From contig DEKQ01000019.1 in assembly GCA_002353975.1 (NCBI GenBank), forward strand, positions 1,294 through 9,212: a stretch of 7,919 nucleotides of DNA, given 5' to 3'. The position numbers and the translations under genes were made by a program. Below the pieces are notes generated by a model. It had not been told where the DNA came from. It ran no database searches and saw only the letters and a list, made by a program, of their open reading frames with translations. This document shows, one piece after another, positions 5,873 to 7,919 of the stretch (positions within the stretch are counted from its first letter, which is position 1; each line of letters starts with the position of its first letter). Source of the DNA: Prevotellaceae bacterium UBA2718. Lineage in GTDB: Bacteria; Bacteroidota; Bacteroidia; Bacteroidales; Bacteroidaceae.

Positions 5873-6829
5873 ATGACAAAAAAGATATCTTACCTTATAG
5901 TAGGATTAATACTCACTACCGGCTTTTATTCTTGCATGAGCGAGAATAAAAGCGGTAGGACCGACACTTATTCGTCAGGGGCGATTTCATTCGCCTCTGA
6001 CGAAAGTTTTAGTCCCATCATAGACGAGGAGCGTGACGTCTTTGAGCACACCTACCCCGATGCCCACCTCACACCGATATACACCAGCGAGTCAGAGGCA
6101 ATCAATCTGCTGCTGCAAGACTCCGTGTGGATGGCCATCACATCACGCGATTTCAAACCAGAAGAGCTGCAGAGTCTGAAAGACCGCAAGCAATTCCCGC
6201 TGAGCATCAAATTTGCATACGATGGTCTGGCATTGATACAGAACAAACAGAACACTGACTCTTGCATCAGTGTGAAAGATATAAGACGCATACTGACCGG
6301 CGAAGTGACCCGCTGGGACCAGATATACCCCAACTCAAAACGCGGAGAAATCACCGTTGTATTCGATAATAAGCGCTCTGCCACGGTTCACTATGTGGAA
6401 GACAGCATACTGGGAGGCAAGCCCATAACGTCGCCAAACGTCTATGCCGTAGATTCAACGGCACAGGTGGTGGAGGCAGTGGAGCAGGATCCTAACGCCA
6501 TCGGCATCATAGGAAGCAACTGGCTGAACGACAAACGCGACTCCACAAACCTCACATTCAGGAAGGAAATACGCCCGATGGCAGTGACAAACCTTGATGT
6601 GGCGAACGTGCAGAACTCGTGGAAGCCATACCAATACTACTTCTATAACGGCAACTATCCATTGGTGAGGACGCTATACATACTGCTCAACGACACTCAC
6701 ATGGGACTGCCTACAGGCTTCAAGAACTTCATCATCTCGCAAGACAAGGGGCAGATGATAATACTGAAGGCAGGTCTGCTGCCCGCCTACGGCAACCTGA
6801 CAGTGCGCAGCGTACACGTGACAGATTAA
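5873..6829 (+). CDS. PstS-like periplasmic substrate-binding lipoprotein
   Basis: Predicted 318-residue exported protein. The N-terminus has two lysines, a hydrophobic core and C21 in FYSC, a weak but plausible lipobox, so it is probably a lipoprotein. The body resembles the PBP-like domain of phosphate-binding PstS proteins: AISFASDESFSPII (37-50), TSRDFKPEE (90-98), a DGLALIQN block, SVKDIRRILTGEVTRWDQI (the family's FxGxIxxW region), and a PNAIGIIGSNWL segment. Pocket positions look altered: the usual GS(T/S)T near the start reads ASDES, and the usual SGT loop reads R168-SAT (169-171). Binding of phosphate is therefore uncertain. No pstA, pstB, pstC or phoU gene is present in the window. 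It sits 37 bp after tonB in the same direction, so a role beside the Ton system is inferred rather than Pst uptake. Ile ATA codons are more frequent here than in exbB. Confidence 0.8.
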   Translation: MTKKISYLIVGLILTTGFYSCMSENKSGRTDTYSSGAISFASDESFSPIIDEERDVFEHTYPDAHLTPIYTSESEAINLLLQDSVWMAITSRDFKPEELQSLKDRKQFPLSIKFAYDGLALIQNKQNTDSCISVKDIRRILTGEVTRWDQIYPNSKRGEITVVFDNKRSATVHYVEDSILGGKPITSPNVYAVDSTAQVVEAVEQDPNAIGIIGSNWLNDKRDSTNLTFRKEIRPMAVTNLDVANVQNSWKPYQYYFYNGNYPLVRTLYILLNDTHMGLPTGFKNFIISQDKGQMIILKAGLLPAYGNLTVRSVHVTD

Positions 6830-6981
6830 ACAGAATGAAACGATAGCGACTCTGAAACGTCTAAGGTATAAAGGAAACCGATAACAACGAATCATCCGAA
6901 ACATACGGAAAGCCTAAGAAACACAGAGTATCTATCCCTCAATAAAAGAACAAACCTAACAGGAAAACAAACTATTTCAAT

Positions 6982-7919
6982 ATGAAAATCAAGCACATTT
7001 TACTCGGAGCACTGATGACAGTCATCGCTGCTCCAGCCATTGCACAAGTAGAAAAGGACGAGGTAAAGGAACAGGTCATCGCTATTCTCAAGAGCGGTGC
7101 AGAGGATAAGCACAAGCAAGTTTCTTCCCTCGCAAAGGAATTCAAGAAGGATGCTGCTAAGTTGGCAAGTGTCGGTAAGGCTTATCTCGCAGAGAAAGAC
7201 TACGAGAACGCTAAGAAATACGCTGCTATGGCAGTAAAAGCCAACAGCAAGTCAGCTGAGGGCTTCATCCTTGCGGGCAACATTGCCGTGGCTTTAGACG
7301 ATGCCGGCGAGGCTGCCACACAGTTCCAGCAGGCTATGTATGCCGACCCAAAGAACCCTAACGGCTACCGTCGCTATGCCCAGATGATGAGTAAGGCGTC
7401 TCCTCAGGATGCCGTAAACGCATTGGAAGCACTGCGTCAGCAGCGCCCGGACTATCCCGTTGACCTCATCGCAGCAGAGATTTACTCTGATGCAGGCAAG
7501 ATGGACCTCGCCATACAATACTATGACAAGGTAAGCATCAGCGATATGAAGGACTATCAGATTTCTGACTATGCGACTAACCTGTTCCTCTCTCAGAACT
7601 TTGACAAGTCACTCAGCATCGCCACACAGGGTCACAGCAAGTTCCCACGCAACGCCAGCTTCAACCGTCTGATGATGTTCAACAACACCGAGAAGAAGGA
7701 CTTTGCAGCTGCCATCGCTGCCGGCGAAAGGCTTTTCACCGCCTCTGACTCTGCAAAAATCTCTTCATTCGACTATGGTTACTATGGCCGTGCACTTGAG
7801 GGAGCCGACAAATATCAGGAGGCTATCGGCATCTACGAGCAGATGCTGCAGGCCGACAACGTGAAGGCAGACGAGAAACTGGAGGTCAACAAGAAGATTT
7901 CTGACTGCTACAAGAAGGT
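6982..7919 (+). CDS. Secreted TPR-repeat protein, 3'-truncated by the window edge
   Basis: The frame is open from ATG 6982 to the window end (312 full codons), so the C-terminus is missing. The N-terminus is a signal peptide: K2/K4, a hydrophobic core, and a likely cut in APAIA/Q after residue 21, which sends the protein to the periplasm. The rest is helical with tetratricopeptide-like repeats at about 58-89 (YLAEKDYENAKKYAAMAVKA), 92-125 (GNIAVALDDAGEAATQFQQA), 159-190 (AEIYSDAGKMDLAIQYYDKV) and 261-294 (GYYGRALEGADKYQEAIGIY). TPRs form scaffolds for protein binding; the partner is unknown. The gene lies 152 bp after the lipoprotein gene. That gap is A-rich, with no TAnnTTTG box and no strong hairpin seen, only a 4-bp stem TCCG/CGGA, so readthrough from the tonB operon is likely. 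Codon use resembles exbB and tonB, suggesting good expression. Confidence 0.85.
   Translation, partial: MKIKHILLGALMTVIAAPAIAQVEKDEVKEQVIAILKSGAEDKHKQVSSLAKEFKKDAAKLASVGKAYLAEKDYENAKKYAAMAVKANSKSAEGFILAGNIAVALDDAGEAATQFQQAMYADPKNPNGYRRYAQMMSKASPQDAVNALEALRQQRPDYPVDLIAAEIYSDAGKMDLAIQYYDKVSISDMKDYQISDYATNLFLSQNFDKSLSIATQGHSKFPRNASFNRLMMFNNTEKKDFAAAIAAGERLFTASDSAKISSFDYGYYGRALEGADKYQEAIGIYEQMLQADNVKADEKLEVNKKISDCYKK

Noticed and set aside
5866..5873. 8-bp palindrome TTACGTAA at the start codon of the PstS-like gene.
   Set aside because: Too short and AT-rich to separate from chance, and partly set by the start codon.

Overview
The window looks like chromosomal DNA of a Bacteroidales bacterium, most likely Prevotella or a close relative. 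Three things point there: promoter -7 boxes of the Bacteroidetes form TAnnTTTG, AT-rich leaders mostly without Shine-Dalgarno sequences, and Bacteroidetes-type versions of the encoded proteins (a TonB with the N-terminal FENRNxxYGAY motif, two large ExbD paralogues, and a long LptF/LptG-like permease). The genus is an inference from style; no rRNA gene or other marker is present. All recognisable genes are on the + strand.

Region 1 (1-2523). The window opens inside an LptF/LptG (YjgP/YjgQ) family permease, whose 3' part runs to 1167. A short intergenic region follows, with a promoter -7 box (1217-1224) and a perfect 12-bp palindrome (1199-1210) just upstream of it. Next comes a class I PLP-dependent aminotransferase of the aspartate aminotransferase type (1270-2463). 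An 18-bp hairpin, a likely terminator, lies 12 bp after its stop codon.

Region 2 (2524-2800). This 277-bp non-coding stretch holds degenerate copies of a 21-bp repeat, one or two -7 boxes, and an AT-rich leader of about 100 nt with a small hairpin.

Region 3 (2801-7919). Six genes follow in one direction: exbB, exbD, a second exbD, tonB, a PstS-like substrate-binding lipoprotein, and a secreted TPR protein cut by the window end. Gaps are 31, 3, 79, 37 and 152 bp, with no obvious internal terminator, so the first five are probably one operon and the TPR gene may belong to it. ExbB and the two ExbD proteins should form a proton-driven motor in the inner membrane. TonB carries that energy to outer-membrane receptors. 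The two downstream proteins are predicted to be exported, the first as a lipoprotein and the second by a cleavable signal peptide, and would share the same envelope space. No ABC permease, TonB-dependent receptor or regulator is in the window.

Most of the window is ordinary housekeeping and envelope machinery. The points most worth a second look are the PstS-like and TPR proteins attached to the Ton operon without Pst transporter genes, the insertions in both ExbD proteins, and the palindrome at the aminotransferase promoter. I saw no mobile element, CRISPR array, tRNA or rRNA, and no clear undescribed system.
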